From Cyclina sinensis (taxonomy: Eukaryota; Mollusca; Bivalvia; Venerida; Veneridae): DNA of 64,000 nt. Of this stretch, positions 26,801 to 41,800 are shown piece after piece; position 1 is the stretch's first letter; every line of letters begins with the position of its first letter. The translations under genes were made by a program, and so were the position numbers. Where the stretch lies: contig JAAONU010000003.1 in assembly GCA_012932295.1 (NCBI GenBank), positions 33,954,233-34,018,232 on the forward strand, written 5' to 3'. The notes below the pieces were generated by a model that made no database searches, was not told the DNA's origin, and worked only from the letters and a program-made list of their open reading frames with translations.

Positions 26801-29800
26801 TTTATGTCTACCGTTTAAATATATTCCCCATTTAATGAGGTTATTCGTATGTAATTGGAGTTTCCAATAGTCAGTATGAAAAAATCTTTTCACCTTTAAG
26901 TCTAAAACAAGTCATTGCAAACTTACAAGCATATAAGCAATAATATAATGGGGACTTATTAAATCTATCACACAACAAATTGTCTTATATCTTGTGAAAC
27001 CCAACGCATTTGTTTACAGTCTGTTGAAGAAATATGGCGTCTGCATGACAAATAGTGAAAACGATATTACTTGCTGGTTCCTTTGAGAGAGTTCTCACAC
27101 ATGTTTTAATGATTTTCCAGACATTATGCCGGTATCAGTACGTTTGGTGCAAATATAACTTGATTCAGCTATAAATTCTGTGTCACAAGAAATGGTTCTA
27201 ACTGTCATCTGGTCAGACTTAAAGAAATTATTTTCATTTACAAGCAAATCGAGCTGTCTTCTCTCAAGTTTCCGTCTTAAAATCATTACTGTTTGACCTC
27301 AAGGGAATGGGGAGTTTAACTGTAAAAGTTTTATTAACTTACGTTATGTATAAATATGCCAGGTTCATATATTATGCATCTTGGACATAGACGTTGAAAA
27401 ATATTTAGTATCAGATAGTGTAGGTTTTTGAAAATCGACAAGTCTACGTGAAAATGAAATTATGGGCGTTCTTTGCATGTTTTCAATTTTAACCTATTTA
27501 TGCCCAATAATTATACCATCCTTAGTAATTGGACGAGTCCATTTTCAGTTAAAAGGGTTTCTAGTATAATTTTTCAATTTCATTCTATTAAAGGAAGAAG
27601 AAAGTCCTTTTTGCAGACAGTGTAGACCCTGTATTGCAGCGTCTGATCTGTGTCTGCACTGACTGCCATTGTCTAATTTTGTGGACGCTAGGAATAAACC
27701 AGTTTTTTAAGTAGTCAGTATTATTTATATATGTATATATGTGTTTCTGGCCTGATGCGTCCTACTATCTACTAATGAACTACAGTCATTTTTACTGCAA
27801 AAAAAGTAAAAGAAAACAACAACAACTGAAGACGATTTATTATGCATTTAGACTCAAAGGTTCATGTAGCCTGTTACAAGTTGACGTTTATTCATACATT
27901 TACATGTATTGCACGTGTAAGCGATTGGATTGCTGAAAAATGAACAAGCGTCACAGAAAGGCAAAACGGAGGCTACCTTCTGCAGCACAGTGTAAGGAGA
28001 AGCAGAATCCTAATTTCAAAACATGTATTAAATCGGTCAAGTTCCACATGATTTCATTTTTTGGGGAGATAGGCAAGCATCCGAACCATCTTAACATAAA
28101 GGAATATCTTGCGGTTAACTGGAGACAATTTTCTTACCCTAAACTGCTTGAAAGCCTTAATAAAAGTATTGAATTTGATATAATTTAGTTATTCTATTTT
28201 TCTTGATTTATTTTGCGTCTGCAAGGTCCTTAACCCCGACTTGAAATGCCAAGCTCACTTATTTCTATGAAATATTATCCCATAAGGGTATAGAGAATTA
28301 TGCTGTAGACAAAATTGTCCGCCTTTATTAATTTAAACTACTGCCAACTACTGCCTCTATTTTGTTAAAGGGACTTCGTGTTTCTGCTTATGCACTATAT
28401 CTACCCTAACGTTTGATTTTAGTGTCGTGAAAGATTAAGTATACAAAACGAAATGTGATACAGATGCCCCATGTTTGGAAATAACTGAAAAAGAAAGCTG
28501 TTTCAAGACCCTTTGCTGCGTCACAAATATAGACAAAGTTGTACTAAACTGTCGTTTTTGGAGGCCTCCTGGAGATAAAACCAGTATCTGCCTTAAGGAA
28601 CTGTTACCTAGCTCAGACAAATTGGTTGCTTAAAAAAGCATCCAATTGGTTATGCCTAATAATTGAATTGTACATGTGATCACATCTTGATGCAATATTA
28701 TTTGTGATATTGATAGTTGTCATTAGCTTTTCTGTCCCTGTTATTAAATATTGTCAGAGTGTAAACAAAGTTAGCAAGTAATTTTATAACAATATATGAT
28801 ATTCTCACTAACTAGGCTGAAAATTCGAAAATTTTACTAAAAATAGCCGTGGTGGAAAATCTTATCTCACATGGGCTTATCTCGAATGGCTTTAGAATGC
28901 GAACTACTTTTTGTATTATTTCACTCGATTTCGAGCGTTGACATTTTAAATTTATCTGTGTTTACACTTTAAATCACATGTTCTCTGATTATTTTGCATT
29001 TAAATCACTTTAATCCATCAACTATACTCATTCCAGATGTTTAAACCTTCGTAATACGTTAATTTTTAATCCATTTTTACTTGAATAAGTGAAACGTGTC
29101 TCCGCCATGCTGAATATTGTGTATTGGAAACAGGCGTAATTACGCATAAAAAATAGTTCCAAATATTATTTTGCGTTTAAAGTTCCATGGGTGACTTAGT
29201 GAGAAAAATAATCAATCATTGGGCGTGGTTGAAGACCGGGATATACAAACTTTCGGGTGACCGGTTTCCAGCGGGAACCGGTCACCCTCGGGTTTGGATA
29301 TCCCGATCTTCAACCAACCCCAATGATAGATTCTATTACTGTAAGTCTTTACAAGCACAGGATATTATGAATACACTATAAAATAAAATCTTTGAGAACT
29401 GAACTTTATACGATCATCTAATTTTAGAAAATAATTTAAGTATCGTAAATAGAGCTAAACAGGGAAAATATTAAAAGAGAACAGCATAACAATTTCATAT
29501 TTTATATGACTTACATTTCCAGTGTGCGTTATGTTCACTTACACATTTGAAATGAAACCACTGTATTTTGCATTTTTGTTGTCATAGTTCAGCATGTCTT
29601 TTTAACCCGGCATCCTGCAGGAGCAGTGTTCCAGTGGTAACGCGCTGGAATGGTAATGCAGTGGTCCCGAATTCGATCCCAAGCTCCTCCACTAACACTA
29701 CTTATTCTGTTTCGGATGAGACGTTAACCTGAGGTCCCGTATCAGTGTTATACACATGGAAAAAAGAACCAGAGGTTTCAATGGAATGGGATGCCTTCTG

Positions 29801-32800
29801 CATCTTGCATTATCCCCAACAACCTTAAAAAGAACTAACCAATTCATGGGGCGTCGGTCATATGGGCAATCGGTACCGGCAATAAATACACTCAAATAGC
29901 CTGCTGGTATTATTTCTAAGGAATTCTTGATATTGTTGGCATTTTAAGCATCAATTTATATGAGGGTTTTTTTTAAATATCAAATCTAATGCTTTATCAA
30001 ATGTTTTTAGAAGTGTAAAACATGCTTATACTGCAAAATCAGTTGCAAAAATGCCATTGACTAATTTGTAAGTCTGTTGTTGTTCGTGCTGAAATGTTTC
30101 AGTTTTATTGCTGTCGTTATTAAAGATTGTGCCAAATTATATATTAATTTCAATCAATTTCTCTGTTAAATTTAAACATCATTAACTAAATACGACCAAA
30201 TATTCACAATGAGAAAATCAGGTTTTAACTCTATCTAATAAACATTAAGAAAAATCTAAAGATCGCACAGTCAAAACTAGGACCGCAGGCAGGATCGCAG
30301 GCCCGCAGAATACTGATGTCAAAAAATCTCCAGCTCCAGACCCTCAGCTGCATATTCATTCTCAATAGACACTATGTCGCAGTTCGAAAAGTTCGTCGTA
30401 AGGGGCATAACCCAATAAACAGTAGGTCAACTTACTGGTGTAGCCCTTACCATTGTCTTAAATAAAAGATAACAATATTAATCAACTTACCATGACGGAC
30501 TGGGACAGTTAGATGCAAAAACAGGCGTGAATCGTTTCAGTATAATTACTTATGACTCATTTTTACGTTCAAATTATTTCCCTCCCTAACTTTTTCAATA
30601 ACAATTACGACATTGATCAGAAACTGGGACGTTTCATCGCTTCTACAACTGTTTTGCAAATATTTCTCTTGTGAATATTTACCAACATTTCCTGCTGTTC
30701 CCCGGACAAACCTCTTTGAGCTATTTGATTTTGCAGCGAAAATTCCTCTTTCCAGAGCAAATACTTTTTTGCCGCGAAGAAAACAGAGCCTTTACAAGAT
30801 TTACAACAAAGGCAACTTGATTTTGTCAGATTCATATTGTATTTCGCAAACAATCGTGTAAAATGGTTTAGAAAGGTCAAGAAGTACTGCTGATATCAAA
30901 CACGTAATGTTATATCTGGTCGTTGGTCCGTTTCAGATATGTCACCTTATATCCGTTCAAGATAATGAGATGTTTAATTTACAGCGATTGTATCGATCAG
31001 TTTTGAGTACGAATGCGGGGTTAAAAAACCGCTTATCTATTTTAGTTGTTTGCTATTTATGATGCTGTCATTATTGTTATATCGGTAACTTTACAGAGAA
31101 AGCGTCCTGCGATTTTTATGCCTGCAGAAAGTCAATTGAAATTGAATGGAGATTAACGCAAACCTTACTTAGAGTTATGTCCCCTATCACTTTCCTGTAA
31201 AGGGAGGTAACCTTACTTAGAGTTATGTCCCCTATCACTTTCCTATGAAGGGAGGTAACCGCTTCATGGATTTTGTGTGCAAAATTTCATTAAAGTCTTC
31301 AAACTCTCCTGTCTGCTTCTTCATTTCAAAGACCTGAAAACCTTTTCACTTCCACTACTCTACATCTGAACATTTGATACTCGTGTATTTATACATCTTC
31401 CTACTTATTACTCGAAATTTGAAATATTTTTGACATCATATAAACATATTCTGAGGTTTAAATAAGACATTTTAGACATGGTATGCTAGTTTAATCATAA
31501 TATGTTTCAAATATGTCTCATTTTCAATTCGAAGATAGAGGGCAGCTATAAAGTTGTGGTAAGTAAACGTGTTAATGTTTGGCTGTCGCGTAAGTTTTCA
31601 GATTCCATTAATGAGGTAATACATGTGTTCATTGGTTGCAAAATTCACACCTGAGACAATACCATTTCCTCATCAGGCAAACTCCAAAGAATAAAAGCTA
31701 AGGACCAGCTGGTAGATTGTAAAAAGCTTTTATTATGACAAGACTGTTACCACTGCAGCCTGTTCCAGCCTTTTATTTCCGATCCGTAATCTTTGCTCAC
31801 AAGATTGACTGTAATACAGATATTAATAACTTATGTTATTTCATTGGTCCTCGATCCAATATTAACATTGTTTTTTACATTTCAGGCTCAGGTTGAAGAT
31901 TCACTTGATATCAAACAGAACACATGTTGCTCTGAATGTGACGCTCAGTTACCACCTCAATACTCACGTAAAGAGTTACGGGACATGACCAATGAGGCCG
32001 TACTGAGAATGCTTAAGGCAGAGAAGGTAAGTTAACTCATTCGTATCCAGTTTCAAGGAATATTCGAAAAGACATAGCGCAGTTAGCCAAATTCCAGTTA
32101 TATTTGTGCACATCATTAAAATACATAGTATTAAAAGTTCGAATGTCTAATAATGTGCTAGCGAACATTAAAAATCCAAGTAATCAAAAATTTGAATGTC
32201 ATGTGTCGTGCTAGCACTACGTTAATATCTACCAGTGTCGAATGTCTTGTGTCAAGTTAACTCGGCTTTCATTTAGACATATGTCCAGTGTAGGATGATG
32301 TATTTTGAGCTATTTTCACACACAGATTACAACTGAAATCAGTTGAAGAACTGTAAAACTTGTTAGGCGCAGTAAAACTGGACTCGATTCACCGCCCTTC
32401 ACATGAAATTGTCCGCCATTCTGAGAACTGTTAGGATTTTATACAAAACCACCTAACAAATATAGCTTAGGATGAAACAGATCACAGAAATAGCCAGTTA
32501 GGATAGAAATAGTGCTAGTCCTTAAAAGTGCCAAACTTTTGATGTAATAACAGTTTAATATGTCAAAAATGAAATTGGGCTTTAACAATATTTCACTTTG
32601 AAGAAGTTGTTTACTTTGAACAAAAAATTGGTTTATCGTTAATAAGAATCCTCTAATTGGCATTGAACTTTCTCATCCCTGTAGATGAGTTACTGGCGAC
32701 AATTCGAACATGGAATGTTGTCACGCGAAGCAACCAGAAAACTGCAGGAGTGCACAGAGGTCGCCGCTGATCACAAAGGAAAGTAGGACACAATTTGCAA

Positions 32801-35800
32801 TACATTCCTTTTAGTTTTTTGTTTTTTTGAGTCACAAAAAGTTCGTTTTTATGCGTATTCAATTCCTATAAACGGCTTTAAGAAGTTTTGAAAATATTTG
32901 AAAATTTAAATTTTTTCAGAATCTTCTCCAAAGGAAAAAAAAGTTCTGAATATAAATTTGGTTGAAGACCAAGAATTAGAAGGGATTCATATCTCCATTA
33001 GACAGAATTTTTTTTAAAGGTTTTAATATTTCTTTCTGTTGGTGGAGTCACGCGAGCGGAAATTTTAACCGTTGCAAGTGAGTAAATACTTTTTGGTACA
33101 GATGGTTAACGAATCTTCTGGAACAATTTAATGTCGTCAGCTTACAACTAATTATAAACAAAACTATTAACGTAACTGTTATTTCTTCTGAACAAAATAG
33201 TAGAACTGTTTTCGTTTCAGGTTTATTGACATTGAGGAGATAAAGAAGAGCTGGGAAATGCCATCAATTTATCCAAGACTGGTAAATACGTATGATTTAT
33301 TTCCTAATGTAGACATAGTCCTATATTGTTGTAATATATAGACACTTGTTTACAATATGACCTTTACTTTACAATTTAGTGGAATATTGGTTTCAGTTGC
33401 ATTTTTTAAAATCGTCAAATTTTGAAAGTGATGCCAACAAGAATTTTAATTGACATCAAGCTTATTGTGACGCCGACGTTGACCTCAGTTAAAAAATTGA
33501 GAACTATCAAATAGCTTCAATTTGCTTTGATTTCATTTTAGCCTGAAGTGAGAAAGCATTTTTATCAGGGCACCACGCTTGTCAAAGACTAGTTAAAACT
33601 GAACAAAATATGTGATTAACAGAAATGATTGATAAAAATGTCGGATGTATTTTTACAAAAAGATCATTTTCAATAAATTTAGAAATGTACTATAAAATTT
33701 ACACACCTACTTCCAGAAACGTATGGTAAAGAGAAGCATTGCTAAAACCGAGGTTAATATAGAGAAAGATTCCAGATTATGGAGGCTGTTTCGTATGGAA
33801 AGGCACAAGGCGTTCTACATTGTCGTGTATACCATCATTGCCCTTGACATGATTAATGTGGCCTTCTCAATCACGAGTGAATTTCACGAGCACTTTATCG
33901 CACAGCGGAACGTATTTCGAACCATAAATCTGACATTTGTGATACTCTACATGGTCGAGTTTCTCCTAAAGGTAAAATTGGCTGCTGATTGCTTCGTTTT
34001 TATACACGCACACCGCACTAGCACATTCCTAGTAAGTGTTTTAATTGGGGAATAAAGGTTGCTGAGTTTGTTGGCCAAAGTGATATGATTGAAACCTCCT
34101 TATCAGTTTTTACACCGGTTGGCTACGTTCTCACCTTGAGTTGTGCATGCCTTTGACATTATTATCGTCTGTTTTGAAGAGATTAGTAAAACGCCGTTAG
34201 ACGTTCGGGAATGGGACGGGGTACCAGTATTTATCTCATTTACGGAAATAAGATTAGAGAAATGCTGAAATATTCTTTCTCAAATGAAGGAATCATACTT
34301 TTACATTATAACGTCGGAAAATTTTTCACTGTATCACTAACAGAACGCTGAACAAAAAATGGTATTTTACGTCTTTCCCAGGTCTGCTTGTTTCTTTTTT
34401 TACAAGCAGATAAAAGATTAAACATAAACGTGATGCCAATTATGGTATAAATTCACACAGCATTTTGCATAAGTCTGGCTCCCGGTTTTGTCGTTAATTT
34501 TTGTCTGCTGGGCATAGTTAATAGTTAAAATAGAAAACAGGAAGCTTTGGATAATTACAACGTCTCTTCTTTAGATTAAATGAACACTCTTTGATTTGCA
34601 GATTTGCAGCATAACTTGAGTCTAGACAATAAAGTGAAGATACCCTATAATACTCCATTAGCATTTTTTTTGGTGGTGGGGGGACTGTTGTGATATCCTT
34701 GTATTTGCATTTAAAAATTTGGTATTCGGTTAAACGTCACCAGACATACGGAAAATGTACTTTTCCTCCAGTGCATTTAAAACACACCGTTTTCTCTTGA
34801 TCAGAAAGTGTATTAAAATGAGATTTCGGTAAAGACATTTGAAATTGTTTAAAACGTTGCGTTGTTATAGCAAAATAAATAACTGTCTGATCAGAGACAT
34901 ATAGTAATGGAAAATATATATACTTCTGGCCAGATTTCAGACTGCAAGCTGATTGATTTGTGTGAAAGAAATCCAATGAAATTATATGTATGGCATTATA
35001 TCAAATGCCAGGGCTTAGTCATTTTGAGAGAAGATTTTTAACGTTCGGTGTCGATTCTATCTAAACATTCACATATTTGTTGTACTTTGTCGCCGAGTCA
35101 GCAAGAAGCGCTAAACCTACGACGCATGTTTATTAAAAGTTATTACTGAAACTAATGATTGCCCGTTCGCATGATCCAACTGTGAGAGAAAAAAACTCCA
35201 AATTAACTCATTGTTTTCATATTGTCAGCCTGTTACTTAGTATCTAATGTTTCCTACTAAGTTACGTAAGCAATAGTAATCGCTTTTGAGGAGAACATTA
35301 AGTCTGTCAAAGAGTCCAAATAAAAGGTTTGGCCCTATTTTCTTGCTGCAGATTGTGGTTCAGAAGAAAGCATACCTGACAAACACTTGGCACATACTCT
35401 GTATAGTGATCATAGTCATTGGAGTGGTTGATGTCATACTCAGCTTCGTTCTTCCAGCAATCTTCGGCGAGCTGCATGGATCCGTTCACGTCGTTTCCAT
35501 GGTGTTTATCGTCCTCAGAACCATTCGAGCGTTTCGTCTTCTGGAGGTATTCTTTACCATTTCTGTGAAATATGTGTGTATATAACTTGAACAATCAAGT
35601 GTATGATGAAAAACATTCAAGTTGTCCACAGCGACTGACAGAGTCTGTGCCAAGTTAGTCTGATAAACGTATTACACAATTCAAGGTTGTCTTTTGTATG
35701 TTATAACTGTTCGCTACGGAGCTCAATGTAATTCCTAGTTTCATGAAGTTCGTTAGTTTGAGGATTTTTCCTTTTAAGCTCACCTGAGCTGGCTCAGGGT

Positions 35801-38800
35801 GAGCTATTAGGATCGATGAATGTCCGTCGTCCGTCGTCTGTCGTCCGTCTACCGTTCACATTTAGTTCGTTAACACTCTACTGGTCACATTTTTGCTCCA
35901 ATTGTCACGAAACTTGTCATGATGTTTGTCCCGATAATTACTCGTACGAGTTTGAATATGGGTCATGTGGGGTCAAAAACTAGGTCACACAGCCTGTATA
36001 TGGAAAAACCTTGTTAACACCCTAGAGGTAACATTTTCAGCCCGAATACCCTGGAAATTTGTCAGAAAAGTTGTTTTCATGATTTCTAGCTCAAGTTCGA
36101 ATATGGGTCATCTGGGTTCAAAAACTAGGTCACAGAGCCCAAATATGGAAAAACCTTGTTAAAACTTTAGAGGTCACATTTTCAGTCCAAATTTCCTTGT
36201 AATATGTCAGAAAAATTATTTTGGATGATTTCTAGCCCAGGTTTGAATATGGGTCATCTGGGGTCAAAAACTAGGTCACTGAGACCAAATATGGAAAAAC
36301 CTTTTTATCACTCTAGAGGTAACACTTTCAGCTCAAATATCCTGGAAATATGTCAAAAAGGTTGTTTTGATGATTCCTAGCTCAAGTTTGAATATGGGTC
36401 ATGTGGGGTCAAAAACTAGGTCACACAGCCCAAATATGGTAAAACCTTGTTAACACTCTAGAGGTAACATTTTTAGCCCAAATTTCCTGAAAAACTGTCA
36501 GAAAGCTTGGAAAGATGATTTCTAGTTCAAGTTGGAATATGGGTCATGTGGGGTCATAAACTAGGTCACACAGCCTGTATATGGAAAAACCTTGTTAACA
36601 CTCTAGAGGTAACATTTTCAGCCCAAATATCCTGGAAATATATCAGATAGGTTGTTTCCATGATTTCTAAGTCAAGTTCGAATATGGGTCATCTGGAGTC
36701 AAAAACTAGATCACACAGCCTGAATATGGAAAAACCTTGTTAATACTCTAGAGGTAACATGTTTAGGCCAAATATCCTGGAAATATGTCAGAAAGGTTGT
36801 ATCGATGATTTCTAGCCCAAATTTGAATATGGGTCATCTGGGGTCAAAAACTAGGTCACAGAGCTTAAATTTGGAAAAACCTTGTTTACACTCTACAGGT
36901 AACATTTTCAGCCCAAATATTCTGGAAATATGTCAGAAAGGTTATTTCGATGGTTTCTAGGTCAAGTTCGAATATGGGTCATCTGGGGTCAAAAACTAGG
37001 TCACAGATCCCAAAAATAGAAATACCTTGTTAAGGCTCTAGAGGCTACTGTTTCAGTCCAAATATCCTGGCAGTTTGTCAGAAAGGTTGTTTGGTTGTTC
37101 AAATTATTAGATTAGGTTAAAGGTCACGGAGGCTAAAAATAGATTTATCTACTGTACCTCATAAAGCCTTCATTTATAGACCAGTATCTTTGATATTCAA
37201 TATATAGGTTCCTTGCAAGTATCTCTACCCATGGGTAGGGTTTGAGGTCACTGGGTCAAGGTCAAGGTCACCATAGCTTATAATAGATATTTCTACTTTC
37301 TGTCATAGAGCCTTTATTTATTTACTGATATTTTACATATTTGGTTTGTAGGCACTTATATATTTTCAATTAAAAAATGAAATACTGCTTAACAGCAAAC
37401 CTACAGCCAAAGTACTCAGGTGAGCGATCCAGGGCCATCATGGCCCTCTTGTTTTATGAATAAATTAGTCTTGCTTCATAAAGTTGTAGAATTCTAACAG
37501 GAAATGCAAAAGAAATCTGTTTTGTCTGTTTAACGGCGAACAACTCTGCTCTGTAATGGAAAGAAATATCAAGCTAACCATGTATTTTATAATTTGTTTC
37601 TTAAAAAGCTAGTCAGTTTTAAGAAAACGGTTTAAAGTATTAATTAGCAGTGTAGTTTTAAACCAGGTTAAACTAATATTTTAGAAACAATAAAATGTTG
37701 TATTTTTGTTGCTGAAGGTACATACTGTTTTTTATAATATTTGTAAATTTCTCCTTTCAGACAAACGATTTAGTCTTCTGCGTTAATAAGTTACATTATA
37801 CGATCGCACTTCCGTGAAACAGTGTTTCTCGGCATTGTCTAACATTATGCTCATGCGTGCAGACTTCGACGAGATAGATTTATGTTCACAGATTTCATTT
37901 TTATGTCTAGAGTATATCTATTTTCTTTGCAGCCTGAGATTTAGGCTGGCCCAACGTTCTTAGAAATATCCTTTGAGAATTTATCTTTTTTTCCCTTTCT
38001 TTAAGCCAACCATGCCGTATGTACTTACATTTGTTAAAACAAGAATGAGCCAGCATCTGAGTTACGGCTTTGATGTAGGTCGTGGGTTCGTGGCAGGCGA
38101 GGAAGAAGTCCGGAAGCTTGTTGACCACATGTCTGACCATAAGGATATTGCCAAGTCCCTCAAACAAATGAGTGACAACAGCAGACTGGATGTTATACGG
38201 TGTCTAGGTATTCTGGAAAAAAACCATTCTTATTTTAATCACCATATAGCTTAGGTAGACTTTTATCATTTTAATAGAAAGTTTTATCTTATTACAAACG
38301 GCCAAATGTTAAATTTATTTATTTTGTAATCAAATGCTTAATGTAAATGAAATGAATGCCGCCAATGAAAAGTGGTACGAATGTGTTATTTCAAAGGTAT
38401 CTAAGGCTAATGTTTTTTTAAGCTTTGATAGTGAAGAACTTACGAATGTACGTAAATCGTCGCGGAAAAATACGAATGAGGTATAACTGAATAGCAATTA
38501 CTTATGTGTTCCTCTTTCCGCTTTTGAAATATAAGATATTTTAAACGTGTTTCATATAAAAATGTGGGATTCTTCTTATTGATCAAGAAAAAATAAATCA
38601 CCTAAAACAAATTATACATATTTACCTTCTTAATTTTGAAACAAGTTTTTGTAGGGATTTGTTTTTCGTCTTGTCTGCTAAAATTATACCAAAAAGGAAT
38701 CTGTGAATTGATTTTTCTTACACATTTCTTATGTACTTTATAAATGTATTTTGTTGTGGTAGACGATAATTGGTTCAAGCAAATGAGGATTGATTCTCTC

Positions 38801-41800
38801 TTGCTTTGTCTCCTTCAAAGAATCAAAGATATATTCTTTTCCAATTGTCTATTAATCGATACACCCGTCACGAGACAATGGATATGCCTTGGACCCTAGA
38901 AGTTGCCAAGCAGTTTGGTTAAGCTGGCAATTATCTCCATTCTTTTTCTGATTAGAAACTCAAAAATAACAAGACTTATGTTACCGAACCGAAAAAATGA
39001 TGTTGGCCACGATATGTAGACGACTCCTCGTTAAAGGTCAAGGTCACATCGAGCTTCAACTATAAAATGCGTTTCCGTCTTTCATTCTAAACTGGTTAAA
39101 CTTTCTTAATTTGATTCTGCAAACTTCATAGAACGATTGTTCATGGTTGATAATGTCCTTTATCAGTTTCAAGGTCAGCATGTCAAAGGTCAAGGTCCGT
39201 AGGTCCTTTACTTCAAGATGAAAAAGATCCCCCCTAAATATATTAAAGTGAACTAAGTGCTCCTACACTGTTTTCTTTATTTTTTGCAGGTATGTTGACC
39301 AAACAACATCCTGACATAGCTTTATCTATCAAGACCCGCCAGGCAATTCGCAGTGTCCTCAACCAGCTACGAGACGGTATACATGAACTGTTAACAGATG
39401 GAATATTGGAAGAGGCCGAAGGACATAAACTCGAAAAGGTAAAAAGTAACCTAGAAAGTAAATTAATGGTTATAGATATTGAATGTTGGGCCCTTAAGGA
39501 ATACACGAATAATAAAACTGACGTCAAAATATCCAGTAAAGGTGTTTAGATATTCGCTTAAAGCGGATTATAATAAAGATTAGAATCATTTCTATTCTGT
39601 TTTAGTAAATCTTAGATGTTAAAACTAAGTCTGATAAAATGAAATAAATAAAAATCAACGCCCCGAGACAGACCGGGAAGGGAAATGTTGAAAAGAGATA
39701 TTTTAGTTACCGTTGCTGAAAGTTTGGTAAGTTTAGACCAGATACCTTAAAGACTATGTGAAGCTATAATAACACAATTTTGCTAGCGGACGACAGACGA
39801 ACGGATGACCAGGCCTTTGTTATAATTTTATCCTTATTGGGTGGGGGTTAGTCCAACTAGGGGTGAGTCCCCAACAACTCTCTGAAATTCCACACTATCC
39901 TAGCGAGTACCGGTTTGAACCCAGAAAGTAGTCACCTAGCTGTGCTTTTATACCCATTATTGGTTTTGTTCACATCCTGTTTGTTTGTTTCTTTTTTTTC
40001 AAATTTGCTTGAATTACTGTTAGAAAAGTAAAAACGGTTATAAGGCAAATCAAAAACATAATATGCAACACGCTCTTGATTTTATTATTTTCTTATTAGT
40101 TTATTTCTTCTTCTAGTTAATATCATATATTATAATTATAACTAATAATTATAATTTCAGCCCAGCTGTTGAAAAATTTAATGATCTATGTATAAACGTT
40201 AAATATTAAATTAAAATATTGAATATTTATAAGTAGACATGAATCTAAAGAAAAGCAATTAGAATTATATATCTTTCTCGATTCAGAAAGTGGAAGAGCG
40301 GATGAAACGATTACAATCAGCGCCCCCTAGTCTTCCAATTCCTCCCCCCGATAAAATGCTGAGAAATGTACCTTGGTTAAGGAATGACGAAGACCTAATG
40401 GATTACATAAAGGTATGCAGTTAGTAAAATATCCTTCAGATAAGTACAATCAGCGCCCCCTAGTCTTCCAATACCTCCCCCCGATAAAATGCTGAGAAAT
40501 GTACCTTGGTTAAGGAATGACGAAGACCTAATGGATTACATAAAGGTATGCAGTTAGTAAAATATCCTTCAGATAAGTACAATCAGCGCCCCCTAGTCTT
40601 CCAATACCTCCCCCCGATAAAATGCTGAGAAATGTACCTTTGTTAAGGAATGACGAAGACCTAATGGATTACATAAAGGTATGCAGTTAGTAAAATATCC
40701 TTCAGATAAGTACAATCAGCGCCCCCTAGTCTTCCAATACCTCCCCCCGATAAAATGGTGAGAAATGTACCTTGGTTAAGGAATGACGAAGACCTAATGG
40801 ATTACATAAAGGTATGCAGCTAGTAAAATATCCTTCAGATAAGTACAATCAGCGCCCCCTAGCCTTCCAATACCTCCCCCCGATAAAATGCTGAGAAATG
40901 TACCTTGGTTAAGGAATGACGAAGAACTAATGGAATACATAAAGGTATGCAGCTAGTAATATATCCTTCAGATAAGTACAATGCCGTCATGTTAGAAAAC
41001 AATGCAGGATTTTTCCAACCCACGCAGGAACGAAATGCAAGAATATTTACTATGAAATATTCAAATTCTTAAAGCGACTGACTCACAGATGGCTCGACGA
41101 TGAAAAAAAAAATGTTCTTACATCTTGAAATTTTTGTTGCAGTTGTGAAGAACATATTTAAACTAAGTTACTGATTCATTTTTTGATACAGAAAAACATC
41201 AGAATATAAAGTTTTACACAGTCACTTTTATCGGTAAAAAATTTACACCGTTAGCCACGGGGTAGATACTTAAGTTATAAAATTAATTTTGACTCGATCT
41301 TGAGAGAAGGCGCTGTGGTTCAGTGGTCTAGATCGTCGGTCTATATTTTACTGACCGAAAGGTCGTGGGTTCGAATCTTGGTTAAGTCAAAAATAAATTT
41401 TCAGTTTTCATGGTTTATAGAAGGATAATATTATGTTTTCTCCATAGTATATTAAATTCTCTTAAATTTTAAAGAAAAAAAATTCAGCAAAATTCTGTGA
41501 GTCAGTCGCTTTAAGGTACATTTTGTAACACTGTATATTGATTTACCTTTCCTTTAAAGAACTAGAAGTGTGGATACTTTACTATGAACATATTTAACCC
41601 TGTTAACACACATTTGTAGGAAAAAAAACTCAAAAGAACAACTGTTGGTTTTAAGAAAATATATTAGAAATAAGGTAAACGGAGTTACCTCCCTTAATAA
41701 ACGTTAGTTACTGTATATAGCAATACACTATATAAATACTAATTATTTGTCTGAAGATAACGAATCTTACCGAGGGTAATAAGTAAGTAGAAATAAGTAG

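Larger units (their letters stand above)
24163..31885 (+). other. SLC9C1 intron, 7.7 kb
   Basis: GTATGT to TTTCAG. Contains a hairpin-forming element at 29215-29327, a SINE at about 29618-29893 and a 48-bp tandem pair at 31163-31258. Short open frames inside have no recognisable domains. Confidence 0.65.

Noticed and set aside
35307..35594. Long - strand ORF opposite exon 10
   Set aside because: Shadow of the coding + strand exon; no domain.
40418..40984. Array copies as extra coding exons
   Set aside because: The only AG before each copy leads to in-frame stops in the required phase.
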